In this document: one piece after another, positions 1 to 9,682 of the stretch
Numbering within the stretch: the stretch's first letter is position 1
Layout: each line of letters starts with the position of its first letter
DNA from: Rhodobacterales bacterium
GTDB lineage: Bacteria; Pseudomonadota; Alphaproteobacteria; Rhodobacterales; Rhodobacteraceae
Length of the DNA stretch: 64,000 bases
Direction: 5' to 3'
Assembly (NCBI GenBank): GCA_021155205.1
Contig: JAJNPS010000021.1
Span: forward strand, 1-64,000
Program-made: the position numbers and the translations under genes
The notes under the pieces: generated by a model
What the model was told of the DNA's origin: nothing
The model's database searches: none
What the model saw: only the letters and a program-made list of their open reading frames with translations

Positions 1-15
1 ATCCTACTGTCCCGA

Positions 16-1191
<1,176 letters not shown>

Positions 1192-1213
1192 CGCCGGGCA
1201 CCCTTGCATTGAG

Positions 1214-1236
1214 GGGCCCGTGATGGGCCCTTTTCT
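1214..1236 (+). terminator. Terminator-like hairpin on the plus strand upstream of tuf
   Basis: GGGCCC at 1214-1219 and GGGCCC at 1225-1230 form a 6-bp stem with the loop GTGAT, followed on the plus strand by TTTTCT. This has the form of an intrinsic terminator, but it points against tuf and no plus-strand gene precedes it. It may instead act as a leader structure of the tuf mRNA. Confidence 0.35.
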
Positions 1237-1279
1237 ACACCGGCGGCGGCTTAAAGGTGGCTTGCGGGAAAATCAAGCC

Positions 1280-1879
1280 TCAGTTGGTTGGCAGCGGGCT
1301 TGTTGCGATGGTCGGCGCGTCCGCCGCGGTCGGTCGCGTGTCGGGCATGCCGAACCATTGCGGGTTCTGGCGCAGCCAGTCCTCAACCGCACGGGCAGCG
1401 TTGCGCGACAGGGATTCCATCTGCTGCGCCTTGGTCTTGGTCAGGCCCGAGCCGAGGACGGCAGACTCACCCGAGAACTGTTCGAAAACGGTCAGTTGCT
1501 TGCCCTCTTCGTTCAACTTCAACTGTGCCGCATCGTCCCAAACATTGGCCGTGATGACCAATACGGACTTTGGCGCGGCAATGATCGGGATACCGGGCGG
1601 CGCCAGCGCGTAGGCATCGACATTGATGCCGATATTGTAAAGTTTGGTCCCGTCAAACCGGCTGAAGCGTTCATCGACGGCCTTGATCATCGCGGCTTCC
1701 CATTCATCAACCGTCGCATCGCGCGAGATGGGCACCTTTTGCACATTGTCGGCCACCACGACATTCAGGCCCAGATCGAAATCGCCCAGGGGTTCCGGCG
1801 CCACGGTCAGATCTTCGCGGGCGCAGGCAGACATCAGAAGTGCCCCCAGGAGAACGCCGAAAACGGGACGAAAACGCAT
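1280..1879 (-). CDS. Conserved lipoprotein of unknown function
   Basis: This 199-aa protein starts with a lipoprotein signal, MRFRPVFGVLLGALLMSACA, with a lipobox around residues 16-19 and the lipidated Cys at 19. The mature part is mixed alpha/beta with no motif I recognise. The C-terminus is Pro/Thr/Ala-rich. A longer open frame begins 21 codons upstream, but only the ATG at 1879 gives a signal peptide. The protein is probably anchored in the periplasm or outer membrane. It lies between parC and tuf on the same strand, 81 bases after parC, so it may be read from the parC transcript. I cannot assign a function. Confidence 0.75.
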   Translation of the reverse strand: MRFRPVFGVLLGALLMSACAREDLTVAPEPLGDFDLGLNVVVADNVQKVPISRDATVDEWEAAMIKAVDERFSRFDGTKLYNIGINVDAYALAPPGIPIIAAPKSVLVITANVWDDAAQLKLNEEGKQLTVFEQFSGESAVLGSGLTKTKAQQMESLSRNAARAVEDWLRQNPQWFGMPDTRPTAADAPTIATSPLPTN

Positions 1880-1947
1880 CGAAGGGGCCCACCCATGAAA
1901 ATTGTACTGATCTGCGATACAACGCCGGGGCACCTTCTGCAACCGCG

Positions 1948-1964
1948 CTGACCGGGCCGGTCAG
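1948..1964. repeat. Perfect 8-bp inverted repeat at the parC stop codon
   Basis: CTGACCGG and CCGGTCAG flank a single central base and overlap the parC stop codon (1961-1963). A one-base loop is too tight for a good RNA hairpin without opening inner pairs. No T-run follows on either strand. It may be a weak end-of-gene structure or chance. Confidence 0.25.
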
Positions 1965-4264
1965 GCAAAGCGGTTGTCGCGCGGAAAGCCGCGCGGGGCC
2001 ATGCGCCCTGCGGTGGCGCGCGCCGCCAGCCATTCGCCAAGGTCGGTTTCCGTGCGCGTCCGTCCGGCGGGGTCTTTCCAAGACAGCCCCTGCGCCAGGA
2101 CAAAAGTGGTGGCATCCGACAGACCGCCATCCTTGTATTTTTGCAGGCGCACGCCCTTGCCGCGCGCCATCTCCGGCAGTTCGGACAGCGCAAAGACCAG
2201 CATCTTGCGGTTGTCGCCGACGACCGCGACGTGATCACCGGCAACAGGGCGGCACAGCGCCGTCACCGCACCGTCCTTCAGCGTCAGCACCTGCTTGCCC
2301 GCGCGGGTCTGGGCCAGCACCTCGTCCGAGGGCACGATGAAGCCGTCGCCGGCGGTAGAGGCGACCAGCAGTTTCTCACCCGCGCGAAAGATCATCAGGT
2401 CGGTGATTTCGGTGTCATTGGGCAGATCGACCATCAGGCGGACGGGTTCGCCCATGCCGCGCCCGCCGGGAAGGTTGACGGCGGGGATAGTGTAAAACCG
2501 CCCGTTGGCGGCGACCAGCAGCACCTTGTCGGTGGTCTCAGAATGAAAGGCAAAGCGCGGGCCGTCGCCATCCTTGAACTTCTGTTCCTGGGTGAGGTCC
2601 ACATGCCCCTTGAGCGACCGGATCCAGCCCATCCTGGAGCAGATGACTGTCACGGGTTCGCGTTCGATCATCGCCTCGGCGCTGACTTCGGGCATTTCGC
2701 CAAGTTCGCTTATCGTCGTGCGCCGCGCACCGCCCGGGGCGGTCTTGCCGAACTGCTTGCGGATGTCTTCAAGCTGGCGACCGATTTCGCGCCATTGCAG
2801 GCGATCGCTTTCCATAAGGTCGGCAAGGTCGGCGCGCTCCTTCATCAGGGCGTCGCGTTCGGTCAGCAGGGCCATTTCCTCAAGCCTGCGCAAGGAGCGC
2901 AGGCGCATGTTCAGGATCGCCTCGGCCTGAACATCGGTCAGTTCGCCGTCACCCTCGGGTGGCGGCACATAGGTCTTTTCCGACGTGGCGCGCACATGCG
3001 TCTTGCCCCAGTCTTCGGCCATAAGCGCGCGCTTGGGGTCCTCGTCATAGCGGATGATGTCGATCACGCGGTCGAGGTTCAGGAAGGTGATGATGAAGCC
3101 TTCGAGAATCTCGAGGCGATGGTCGATCTTCTCGATCCGGTGTTCGGACCGGCGGCGCAGCACCTCGCGGCGGTGATCGAGAAAGGCGCGCAGGCAGTCC
3201 TTGAGCGAGCAGACCTTTGGCACACGCCCGTCGATCAGGACGTTCAGGTTCAGCGAGAAGCGTGTTTCAAGGTCGGATGCGCGGAACAGCATTTCCATCA
3301 GCATCTCGGGTTCCACGGCGCGGGACCGAGGCTCCAGCACGATGCGGACATCCTCGGTCGACTCGTCACGGACGTCAGCGAGGGCGGGGATTTTCTTTGC
3401 CTCGATGATCTCGGCCAGCTTCTCGATCAGTTTCGATTTCTGCACCTGATAGGGGATTTCCGTGACCACGATCTGCCACGTGCCGCGCCCGAGGTCTTCG
3501 ACCTGCCAGCGCGCGCGCAGCCGGAACGACCCGCGCCCGGTGCGGTAGCTTTCCAGGATCGAGGCGGGCGGTTCGACCAGCACGCCGCCGGTTGGAAAAT
3601 CGGGGCCGGGGATCAGGGCGACCAGCGCGGCATCGTCGATCTTGGGGTCGCGCAGCAGGGTCTGGCAGCCGTCGATCAGTTCCTCAAGGTTATGGGGCGG
3701 GATGTTGGTGGCCATTCCGACCGCGATGCCCGATGACCCGTTGGCAAGCAGGTTCGGGAATGCGGCAGGCATGACCACGGGTTCTTCGAGCGTGCCGTCG
3801 TAGTTGGGCCGAAAGTCGACCGCGTTTTCCGTCAGCCCCTCCATCAGGGTTTCGGCAATGGCGGTCAGGCGCGCCTCGGTGTAGCGGCTCGCGGCCGGAT
3901 TGTCGCCGTCGATGTTGCCGAAATTGCCCTGCCCGTCGACAAGGGGATAGCGGACGTTGAAATCCTGTGCCAGCCGCGCCATCGCATCATAGATCGCGGC
4001 GTCGCCATGCGGGTGATAGTTGCCCATCACGTCGCCGGAAATCTTTGCCGACTTGCGAAAGGCCGATGTGGCGGTCAGCCGCAACTCGCGCATCGCGAAC
4101 AGGATGCGGCGGTGAACCGGCTTCAGCCCGTCGCGCGCATCGGGCAACGCGCGGTGCATGATGGTCGAAAGCGCATAGGTCAGATACCGCTCGCCGATCG
4201 CGCGGGCAAGCGGTTCGGCCAGCAACACAGGCTCTATCTTGTCGTCTTTTGGCGTGTCGACCAT
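1961..4264 (-). CDS. parC: DNA topoisomerase IV subunit A
   Basis: ParC (767 aa) is the DNA-cleaving subunit of topoisomerase IV, which decatenates daughter chromosomes together with ParE. The N-terminal breakage-reunion domain carries RDGLKPVHRRIL near residues 44-55 and the catalytic Tyr128 in ASRYTEAR. The C-terminal half contains the beta-pinwheel repeats. Length and motifs fit ParC rather than GyrA, whose C-terminal GyrA box is absent. The helix-4 quinolone region reads YHPHGDAAIYDAM, with Ala at the position equivalent to E. coli ParC Ser80. The gene is divergent from the SH3-domain gene, with 134 bases between the two starts. Confidence 0.95.
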   Translation of the reverse strand: MVDTPKDDKIEPVLLAEPLARAIGERYLTYALSTIMHRALPDARDGLKPVHRRILFAMRELRLTATSAFRKSAKISGDVMGNYHPHGDAAIYDAMARLAQDFNVRYPLVDGQGNFGNIDGDNPAASRYTEARLTAIAETLMEGLTENAVDFRPNYDGTLEEPVVMPAAFPNLLANGSSGIAVGMATNIPPHNLEELIDGCQTLLRDPKIDDAALVALIPGPDFPTGGVLVEPPASILESYRTGRGSFRLRARWQVEDLGRGTWQIVVTEIPYQVQKSKLIEKLAEIIEAKKIPALADVRDESTEDVRIVLEPRSRAVEPEMLMEMLFRASDLETRFSLNLNVLIDGRVPKVCSLKDCLRAFLDHRREVLRRRSEHRIEKIDHRLEILEGFIITFLNLDRVIDIIRYDEDPKRALMAEDWGKTHVRATSEKTYVPPPEGDGELTDVQAEAILNMRLRSLRRLEEMALLTERDALMKERADLADLMESDRLQWREIGRQLEDIRKQFGKTAPGGARRTTISELGEMPEVSAEAMIEREPVTVICSRMGWIRSLKGHVDLTQEQKFKDGDGPRFAFHSETTDKVLLVAANGRFYTIPAVNLPGGRGMGEPVRLMVDLPNDTEITDLMIFRAGEKLLVASTAGDGFIVPSDEVLAQTRAGKQVLTLKDGAVTALCRPVAGDHVAVVGDNRKMLVFALSELPEMARGKGVRLQKYKDGGLSDATTFVLAQGLSWKDPAGRTRTETDLGEWLAARATAGRMAPRGFPRDNRFA

Positions 4265-4398
4265 GGATGTGGTGTAGTGTCAGGGCTGCCATGGGTCCAG
4301 TCTCATTGCGACAGGACGGGCGAAAAGTTTTCCAACCCATCTCGCGCCCGGGAAGAATCATGATATGGATCAATCTTGTGAATGGTGGGGGGCGTGTG

Positions 4399-4998
4399 AT
4401 GACCAAGTTGCTGGTTCTGTTGCTTTTGGGGATGTATCTGGTGTTCCAGCTGGGCGGGAGCGATCCCATGCAATTGCGCCCGGGGCTGGCAGATGCCGGC
4501 GTGAATCCGTCGGACTTTCCCAAGGCAGTGATTGAGCCGGTGGCGACCCGGACGCTTGCCGCGACCCCCGAAATCCGGGCCGCCAGACCGACCACAGCCG
4601 CCGTCGCCGACACCGTGCCCAAGGTGGCCCTGCCAAAGCGCGATGTCGTGACGGTTGCCTATGCGCCGGACACGACCCCGACCGCGCCCGCGCGGCAACC
4701 GGACAAAGTGTTCACACTTTCGGCGCTGCCCGGTCAGGCCAACGCCCCCGTCCTGCCGGATCCAGTGGCCGTTACGGCCACGGCGACCGCAGAACCGCAG
4801 GTCTGGTATGTGACGGGCCGGTCGGTGAACGTGCGGCAGGACCCGTCGACCGACGCGCCCGTTGTGGGCAAGCTGAACCGCGGGGATGCCGCATTGGTGC
4901 TGGCCGATACCGGCGCTGGCTGGGCGCAGATCACCATCGAGGGCGACGGCGTATCGGGCTTTGTGGCGCTGGATTTCCTGTCGCAAACCGCACCCTGA
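4399..4998 (+). CDS. Exported SH3-domain protein
   Basis: This 199-aa protein has an N-terminal membrane or signal segment (MTKLLVLLLLGMYLVFQLGG), then a Thr/Ala/Pro-rich linker of about 110 residues. A C-terminal bacterial SH3 (SH3b) domain begins at WYVTGRSVNVRQDPS and ends DGVSGFVALDFLSQTAP. SH3b domains usually bind cell-wall or peptide ligands. The ATG at 4399 is preceded by a G-rich ribosome-binding stretch (GGTGGGGGG). The same frame is open further upstream, but that would destroy the signal segment. The most likely location is the periplasm, anchored to the inner membrane. Its exact ligand is unknown. Confidence 0.8.
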   Translation: MTKLLVLLLLGMYLVFQLGGSDPMQLRPGLADAGVNPSDFPKAVIEPVATRTLAATPEIRAARPTTAAVADTVPKVALPKRDVVTVAYAPDTTPTAPARQPDKVFTLSALPGQANAPVLPDPVAVTATATAEPQVWYVTGRSVNVRQDPSTDAPVVGKLNRGDAALVLADTGAGWAQITIEGDGVSGFVALDFLSQTAP

Positions 4999-5055
4999 CC
5001 GTTTGCGCCCCGACGCCCGCTCGTCTAGGGAGGGGCGACAGCAAGGGGTGCCAAG

Positions 5056-5883
5056 ATGCAGCAAAAGTCGATCCTGATCACCGGATGCTCGTCGGGCATT
5101 GGCCTTGACGCGGCGCGCACCCTCAAGGCGCGGGGCTGGCGGGTGTTCGCGACCTGCCGCAAGGCCGCGGACAGCGCGCGACTGGTGGCCGAGGGGCTGG
5201 AGAGCTTCGTGCTGGATTACGCGGACGAGACCAGCATTGCGGCGGCGGTGGCCGAAGTTCTGACGCGCACCGGCGGCACGCTGGATGCCCTCTTCAACAA
5301 CGGAGCCCATGCGTGCCCGGGCGCGGTCGAGGATCTGCCGCGCGGGGCGCTGCGCGAGATTTTCGAGGTCAACCTTTTTGGCTATCACGACCTGACGCGG
5401 CGGGTGATCCCGGTGATGCGGGCCCAGGGGCATGGGCGGATCATCAACTGCTCATCGGTGCTGGGACTGGTGGGGATGACCTGGCGGGGGGCCTATGTCG
5501 CGACCAAATTCGCGATGGAGGGGCTGACCGACGTGCTGCGGCTGGAGATGCGCGGGACGGGGATTGATCTGGTGCTGATCGAGCCAGGGCCGATCACGAC
5601 GAAGATCCGCGAAAACGCCATTCCGCATTTCGAGAAGTGGATCGACTGGGAGAAATCCGCGCGGCGCGACCAGTACGCAGCCTTGCGTGACCGGCTTTAC
5701 ACGTCAAAAGGCCCGGACAAGTTCGAGCTGCCGCCCAGTGCGGTGACCGCCAAGCTGATCCATGCGCTGCAGATACCGCGCCCGAAGGCCCGGTACTTTG
5801 TGACCACGCCGACCTATGTCAGCGACCTGCTGCGGCGCGTCCTTCCGACGCGGGCGCTGGACTGGGTTTTGGCCTGGGGGTAG
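5056..5883 (+). CDS. SDR family NAD(P)-dependent oxidoreductase
   Basis: This is a 275-aa classical short-chain dehydrogenase. The cofactor motif TGCSSGIG lies at residues 9-16, the NNGA motif at about 81-84, the catalytic Ser near NCSSVLG (133-134), and the Tyr147-x3-Lys151 pair in YVATK. The TGCSSGIG form and the C-terminal extension resemble the retinol dehydrogenase or 17-beta-hydroxysteroid-like bacterial group, often active on lipophilic alcohols. The substrate cannot be read from sequence. The gene stands alone between the SH3 protein and a small membrane protein, and ends just before a palindromic element. Confidence 0.88.
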   Translation: MQQKSILITGCSSGIGLDAARTLKARGWRVFATCRKAADSARLVAEGLESFVLDYADETSIAAAVAEVLTRTGGTLDALFNNGAHACPGAVEDLPRGALREIFEVNLFGYHDLTRRVIPVMRAQGHGRIINCSSVLGLVGMTWRGAYVATKFAMEGLTDVLRLEMRGTGIDLVLIEPGPITTKIRENAIPHFEKWIDWEKSARRDQYAALRDRLYTSKGPDKFELPPSAVTAKLIHALQIPRPKARYFVTTPTYVSDLLRRVLPTRALDWVLAWG

Positions 5884-5887
5884 CCCA

Positions 5888-5912
5888 CAAGAATTTTCGG
5901 CGAGAATTCTTG
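5888..5912. repeat. AT-rich palindromic element, copy 1
   Basis: A 25-base near-perfect palindrome is centred at 5900, six bases after the SDR stop codon. It reads CAAGAATTTTCG-G-CGAGAATTCTTG with one mismatched pair (T against G). A related perfect palindrome lies at 24316-24340; both have a TTTTCG-N-CG(A/G) core with AT-rich arms. It could act as a terminator hairpin in either direction, or as a member of a short intergenic repeat family. Confidence 0.55.
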
Positions 5913-5992
5913 GGGCGGGCGGGCGTCGGCAAAAATTTGGCTTCGCTTTCACTGCATGCAATCCTAGATCAGGGCCAAGGAGAAAAAGACAG

Positions 5993-6196
5993 ATGCTGCG
6001 CAATGATCCCCTGTTCTGGCTGGTCGTCGTCGGATGCCTGGTGGTGCTGGTTATCCTGTTGATCGGCATCGGCGGATTTGCCAGGGGAGGCGAGTTCAAC
6101 CGCAAGCACGCCAACCGCCTGATGCGCTACCGGATCGCGGCGCAGGCTCTGGCGGTCCTGATCATCGTCGTCTTTGCCTGGTCCCGCAGCAGCTGA
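5993..6196 (+). CDS. Small twin-transmembrane protein
   Basis: This 67-aa protein has two hydrophobic helices, LFWLVVVGCLVVLVILLIGIGG (about residues 7-28) and AAQALAVLIIVVFAWS near the C-terminus. They are separated by the basic loop RGGEFNRKHANRLMRYR. This architecture matches the small twin-TM (HIG1-like) proteins seen next to the cobalamin adenosyltransferase gene in Rhodobacteraceae. AAGGAGA at about 5978 is a good ribosome-binding site for the ATG at 5993. HIG1-type proteins are linked to respiratory complexes, but that role here is an inference. It lies 12 bases before the adenosyltransferase and is probably co-transcribed with it. Confidence 0.8.
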   Translation: MLRNDPLFWLVVVGCLVVLVILLIGIGGFARGGEFNRKHANRLMRYRIAAQALAVLIIVVFAWSRSS

Positions 6197-6208
6197 ACGG
6201 AACATCCC

Positions 6209-6781
6209 ATGGTCGTCCTGTCGAAAATCTATACCAAGACCGGCGATGCCGGGGAAACCGCCCTTGGCAACGGCGCGCGTGTGGCCAAGCATTCGATCCG
6301 GGTCAGCGCCTATGGCACGGTGGACGAGACGAACGCGACGGTAGGTCTGGCGCGCCAGCACGCGCGCGGAGACGTCGATGAGGCGCTGAAGCGGATTTCC
6401 AATGATCTTTTCGACCTGGGCGCGGACCTTTGCACGCCGGATCGGCATCTGGACCCGACGCTGGGTTACACGCCCCTGCGCATGATCGAAAGCCAGATCC
6501 TCCGGCTGGAATCCGAGATCGACGCGATGAACGACCGCTTGACCCCCTTGCGCAGTTTCATCCTGCCGGGGGGGACTGCGCTGGCCGCGCACCTTCACCT
6601 CTGCCGGACCGTCTGTCGGCGGGCCGAGAGGCTGGTCGTCGAAACTGCCACCATGGAGGACGTGAACCCCGAGGCGGTCAAGTACCTGAACCGCCTGTCG
6701 GACTGGTTCTTTGTCGCCGGGCGGATCGCCAACAACGATGGCCGCGATGACGTGCTGTGGGTGCCGGGCCTGACGCGCTGA
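6209..6781 (+). CDS. PduO-type cob(I)alamin adenosyltransferase
   Basis: The 190-aa product transfers adenosyl from ATP to cob(I)alamin or cobinamide to make the coenzyme B12 form. The ATP-binding N-terminus TKTGDAGETALGNG (residues 9-22), RVSAYGTVDETNA, and CRRAERLVV in the C-terminal helix are diagnostic of the PduO family; it is not CobA/CobO type. It precedes etfBA. Adenosylcobalamin is needed by ethylmalonyl-CoA and methylmalonyl-CoA mutases, and mcd, cobC and cobD in this window fit that use. Confidence 0.93.
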   Translation: MVVLSKIYTKTGDAGETALGNGARVAKHSIRVSAYGTVDETNATVGLARQHARGDVDEALKRISNDLFDLGADLCTPDRHLDPTLGYTPLRMIESQILRLESEIDAMNDRLTPLRSFILPGGTALAAHLHLCRTVCRRAERLVVETATMEDVNPEAVKYLNRLSDWFFVAGRIANNDGRDDVLWVPGLTR

Positions 6782-6930
6782 CGCATTTCTGATCGCCATG
6801 GCCGATCAAAACGCGGCGTCGCGTCGCGCAATCCTGTCGCATTTGCTCTGTCACGGAGGGCGCGAAGGCGGTATTCACCCGGCCATAAGGCTTGACCGGG
6901 GCCCTGCCCCATGGATGGAGACGCACGCCG

Positions 6931-7692
6931 ATGAAGGTTCTGGTGCCTGTCAAACGTGTGATCGACTACAACGTGAAGGTCCGCGTCAAGGCGGATGGCA
7001 CGGGGGTCGATCTGGCCAATGTGAAGATGTCGATGAACCCGTTCGACGAGATTGCCGTCGAAGAGGCGATCCGGCTGCGCGAAAAGGGCATCGCGACCGA
7101 GGTCATCGTGGTGTCCATCGGCGTCAAGCAGGCGCAGGAGACGTTGCGCACGGGTCTGGCCATGGGGGCGGACCGCGCGATCCTGATCGAGGCGACCGAC
7201 AACGTGCATGTGGACATCGAGCCGCTGGCGGTGGCGAAACTGCTGGCGGCGGTGGTGAAGCAAGAGGGTCCGGGTCTGGTCCTGTGCGGCAAGCAGGCGA
7301 TAGACAATGACATGAACGCGACGGGGCAGATGCTGTCGGCGCTGCTCGGCTGGAGCCAGGGGACATTTGCGTCCGAGGTGGCGATTGCGGGCGATACCGC
7401 GACGATCACGCGCGAGGTGGATGGGGGCCTGCAGACGCTGACCCTGAAGATGCCTGCGATCATCACGGTCGATCTGCGACTGAACGAGCCGCGATATGCC
7501 AGTTTGCCCAACATCATGAAGGCCAAGACCAAGCCGATGGCGATGAAAACGCCTGCCGATTACGGGGTGGATGTCGCACCCCGTCTGTCGGTGCTGAAAA
7601 CCATCGAACCGGCGGGCCGAAAGGCGGGCGTCAAGGTCGGGTCGGTGGATGAACTGATCGCGAAATTGCGCGACGAAGCGGGGGTGATCTGA
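6931..7692 (+). CDS. etfB: Electron transfer flavoprotein subunit beta
   Basis: EtfB (253 aa) pairs with EtfA to shuttle electrons from acyl-CoA dehydrogenases to ETF:ubiquinone oxidoreductase. MKVLVPVKRVIDYNVKVRVK at the N-terminus and the AMP-binding region CGKQAIDNDMNATGQM are typical. The ATG at 6931 is preceded by GGAG and gives the standard start; an upstream in-frame codon would add 13 unrelated residues. Its stop overlaps the etfA start by one base (TGATG), so the two are translationally coupled. Confidence 0.97.
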   Translation: MKVLVPVKRVIDYNVKVRVKADGTGVDLANVKMSMNPFDEIAVEEAIRLREKGIATEVIVVSIGVKQAQETLRTGLAMGADRAILIEATDNVHVDIEPLAVAKLLAAVVKQEGPGLVLCGKQAIDNDMNATGQMLSALLGWSQGTFASEVAIAGDTATITREVDGGLQTLTLKMPAIITVDLRLNEPRYASLPNIMKAKTKPMAMKTPADYGVDVAPRLSVLKTIEPAGRKAGVKVGSVDELIAKLRDEAGVI

Positions 7693-8618
7693 TGGCTGTC
7701 CTGTTGATTGCCGAAGCGGTGATGGGTGAACTTGCCACCGACGCCACCGCCAAGACCCTGACCGCCGTCAAGGCGCTGGGACCGGTGACAGTGTTGATCG
7801 CGGGTATGGGTGGCGATATGGCTGCCGCCGAGGCTGCGACGCTTGACGGCGTTTCCAAGGTCATCTTTGCCGATGCGCATGTCTATTGCCACGGGATGGC
7901 GGAGCCGACAGCCCTGCTGGTCGCGGGTCTGGCCGGGGACTATGAGCATATCGTGGCTGCATCCACGGCGTTCTCAAAATCGGTGCTGCCGCGCGTCGCG
8001 GCGATACTGGACGTGATGATCCTGTCCGAAGTGACCAAGGTGATCGACGGTTCTACCTTTGAACGCCCGATCTATGCCGGGAACGCCGTGCAGACAGTGA
8101 AATCGGCGGATGCGAAAAAGGTCATGACGATCCGCACCGCGACGTTTGATGCGGCGGGCAAGGGTGGCACGGCCCCGGTGGAGAAGATCGCGACGGCCGC
8201 GGATGGCAGCCTGTCGACATGGGTCGAGGACAAGGTGGCGTCGAGCGATCGGCCCGAGCTTACTTCGGCTGGCATCGTGGTGTCCGGCGGACGCGGCGTC
8301 GGATCGAAGGAAAGCTTCGATCTGATAGAGGGACTGGCGGACAAGCTGGGCGCGGCGGTCGGGGCCTCGCGCGCGGCGGTGGACTCGGGCTATGCCCCGA
8401 ACGACTGGCAGGTCGGCCAGACCGGTAAGGTGGTGGCGCCGGACCTGTATGTCGCGGTCGGCATTTCCGGTGCGATCCAGCATCTCGCCGGGATGAAGGA
8501 TTCAAAGGTCATCGTCGCGATCAACAAGGACGAAGAGGCACCGATTTTCCAGGTCGCGGATTACGGGCTGGTGGGGGATCTCTTCACCGTGGTCCCGGAA
8601 CTGATCAAGAAGCTTTGA
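7692..8618 (+). CDS. etfA: Electron transfer flavoprotein subunit alpha
   Basis: EtfA (308 aa) binds FAD in its C-terminal domain, visible as the SGGRGVGSKESF motif, VGASRAAVDSGYAPN, and the GISGAIQHLAGM and INKDEEAPIF blocks. It acts in the cytoplasm as the partner of EtfB, accepting electrons from acyl-CoA dehydrogenases, probably including the methylsuccinyl-CoA dehydrogenase encoded at 18.7 kb. The gene is complete and ends in front of a strong hairpin terminator. Confidence 0.97.
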   Translation: MAVLLIAEAVMGELATDATAKTLTAVKALGPVTVLIAGMGGDMAAAEAATLDGVSKVIFADAHVYCHGMAEPTALLVAGLAGDYEHIVAASTAFSKSVLPRVAAILDVMILSEVTKVIDGSTFERPIYAGNAVQTVKSADAKKVMTIRTATFDAAGKGGTAPVEKIATAADGSLSTWVEDKVASSDRPELTSAGIVVSGGRGVGSKESFDLIEGLADKLGAAVGASRAAVDSGYAPNDWQVGQTGKVVAPDLYVAVGISGAIQHLAGMKDSKVIVAINKDEEAPIFQVADYGLVGDLFTVVPELIKKL

Positions 8619-8639
8619 CCCATCCCTGAGGCCATGGCC

Positions 8640-8666
8640 AACGGCGCGCATCGGCGCGCCGTTTTG
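8640..8666 (+). terminator. Intrinsic terminator after etfBA
   Basis: A 10-bp perfect stem, AACGGCGCGC (8640-8649) with GCGCGCCGTT (8654-8663), closes an ATCG tetraloop. A short T-tract overlaps the stem end (TTTT at 8662-8665). It lies 21 bases after the etfA stop. It also separates etfA from the convergent DUF6473 gene and could work in both directions. Confidence 0.7.
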
Positions 8667-8682
8667 CATTTCCCCGCCCCGG

Positions 8683-9510
8683 TCACAGCAGTCCATCAAG
8701 AACCGCCACAAGACCTGCCGCCACTTCGCGATGCGCGGCTGGCCCCGGCGCTTCGCGCGCCAGAGGCGCCTCGGGCGGGGCGAAAGCCATTCCCGCCACA
8801 CCTTCACCACGGGCATGATGGCTAAGGACAATCTCGGCGTAACCGGCGATCCTTGATCGTAGCGCGGCGATCATCCCGCCATCGACCAGCAGCGGCAGGA
8901 CCTTCAGGTCGGCGCGGGCCCTGCGGATGGGCGGGGATTGCTCCGCGATCCAGACCAGCACCACGGGCACGGTGATGCGGGCCAGCAACGCCTCCATCCG
9001 TTGCACCCAGACCTCGCGCAATTCGCGCGCGACAAGTTCAAACCTGTCGCGCCCGGCGCGCTGAAGCGCCTGCAACAGGTGACGGGTAAAGGAAAACTCG
9101 GTGAAGTCGATGTTGCGGTACAGCGACCGCAAGGCGGGGGTCGCGCCGATAAAGCGGTCATTGCGGCGCGGATGGACGGTGTAGAACCTGTTCGACAGGT
9201 TCTGCGCGCCAAGGACCTGCACGATGACGGCGCGCGCCTTGTTGGCGGTCGCAATCACGCCGGGGTCCTGGGCGAACACCTCGGCCCCGGCATTCTGATA
9301 CCCCAGATTGACCACCGGCAGACCCAGCCATTCCTGCAGAAGGTCTGGATAGGGCGTGGGCACGAACCGGCCATAGGTCTCGGACCCCCCGATCACCGCA
9401 ATATAGTCCTGCCCGGTATCGCGGGGCGGCCCCCGAAAGGTCAGCCGCGATCCACCATACCGGCACGGAAAATAGTCAAGCGCCCCCGCGCCCGGATAAG
9501 CATACGCCAT
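8683..9510 (-). CDS. DUF6473 family protein
   Basis: This 275-aa protein matches the DUF6473 family known from Rhodobacteraceae. The diagnostic stretches are MAYAYPGAGALDYFPCRYGG at the N-terminus, IAVIGGSETYGRFVPTPYP, NLSNRFYTVHPRRNDRF and DFTEFSFTRHLL. The GGSETYG block resembles the nucleophile turn of SGNH/GDSL hydrolases, and family members are often near polysaccharide or sulfotransferase-like genes, but no reaction is established. The ATG at 9510 gives the family N-terminus; the frame stays open for 38 more codons without similarity. It is convergent with etfA and divergent from hbd. Confidence 0.8.
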   Translation of the reverse strand: MAYAYPGAGALDYFPCRYGGSRLTFRGPPRDTGQDYIAVIGGSETYGRFVPTPYPDLLQEWLGLPVVNLGYQNAGAEVFAQDPGVIATANKARAVIVQVLGAQNLSNRFYTVHPRRNDRFIGATPALRSLYRNIDFTEFSFTRHLLQALQRAGRDRFELVARELREVWVQRMEALLARITVPVVLVWIAEQSPPIRRARADLKVLPLLVDGGMIAALRSRIAGYAEIVLSHHARGEGVAGMAFAPPEAPLAREAPGPAAHREVAAGLVAVLDGLL

Positions 9511-9625
9511 CCTGATCACCCCAACCGTCACACACCCGAGATGGACCTTGACTGGATGACCTTTCCAATCCGCTAAAATCGGCATTTGAGGCAGGTTCGA
9601 TGGAAAAGTCCGCAGCCCGCCCACC

Positions 9626-9655
9626 TTGCGCCCCGCATTGGCGCGGGCCTATGGT
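9626..9655 (+). promoter_or_regulatory. Candidate sigma-70 promoter for hbd
   Basis: TTGCGC (9626-9631) and TATGGT (9650-9655) are separated by 18 bases and lie 28 bases before the hbd start. The match to the consensus is moderate. No other plus-strand promoter candidate in this gap looks better. Confidence 0.35.
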
Positions 9656-9682
9656 GCGGCGGCATAAAAAGGGGCTACGCAG

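Noticed and set aside
2141..3736. A 531-codon open frame on the plus strand opposite parC
   Set aside because: It is an antisense shadow of parC with no ribosome-binding site and no recognisable motif.
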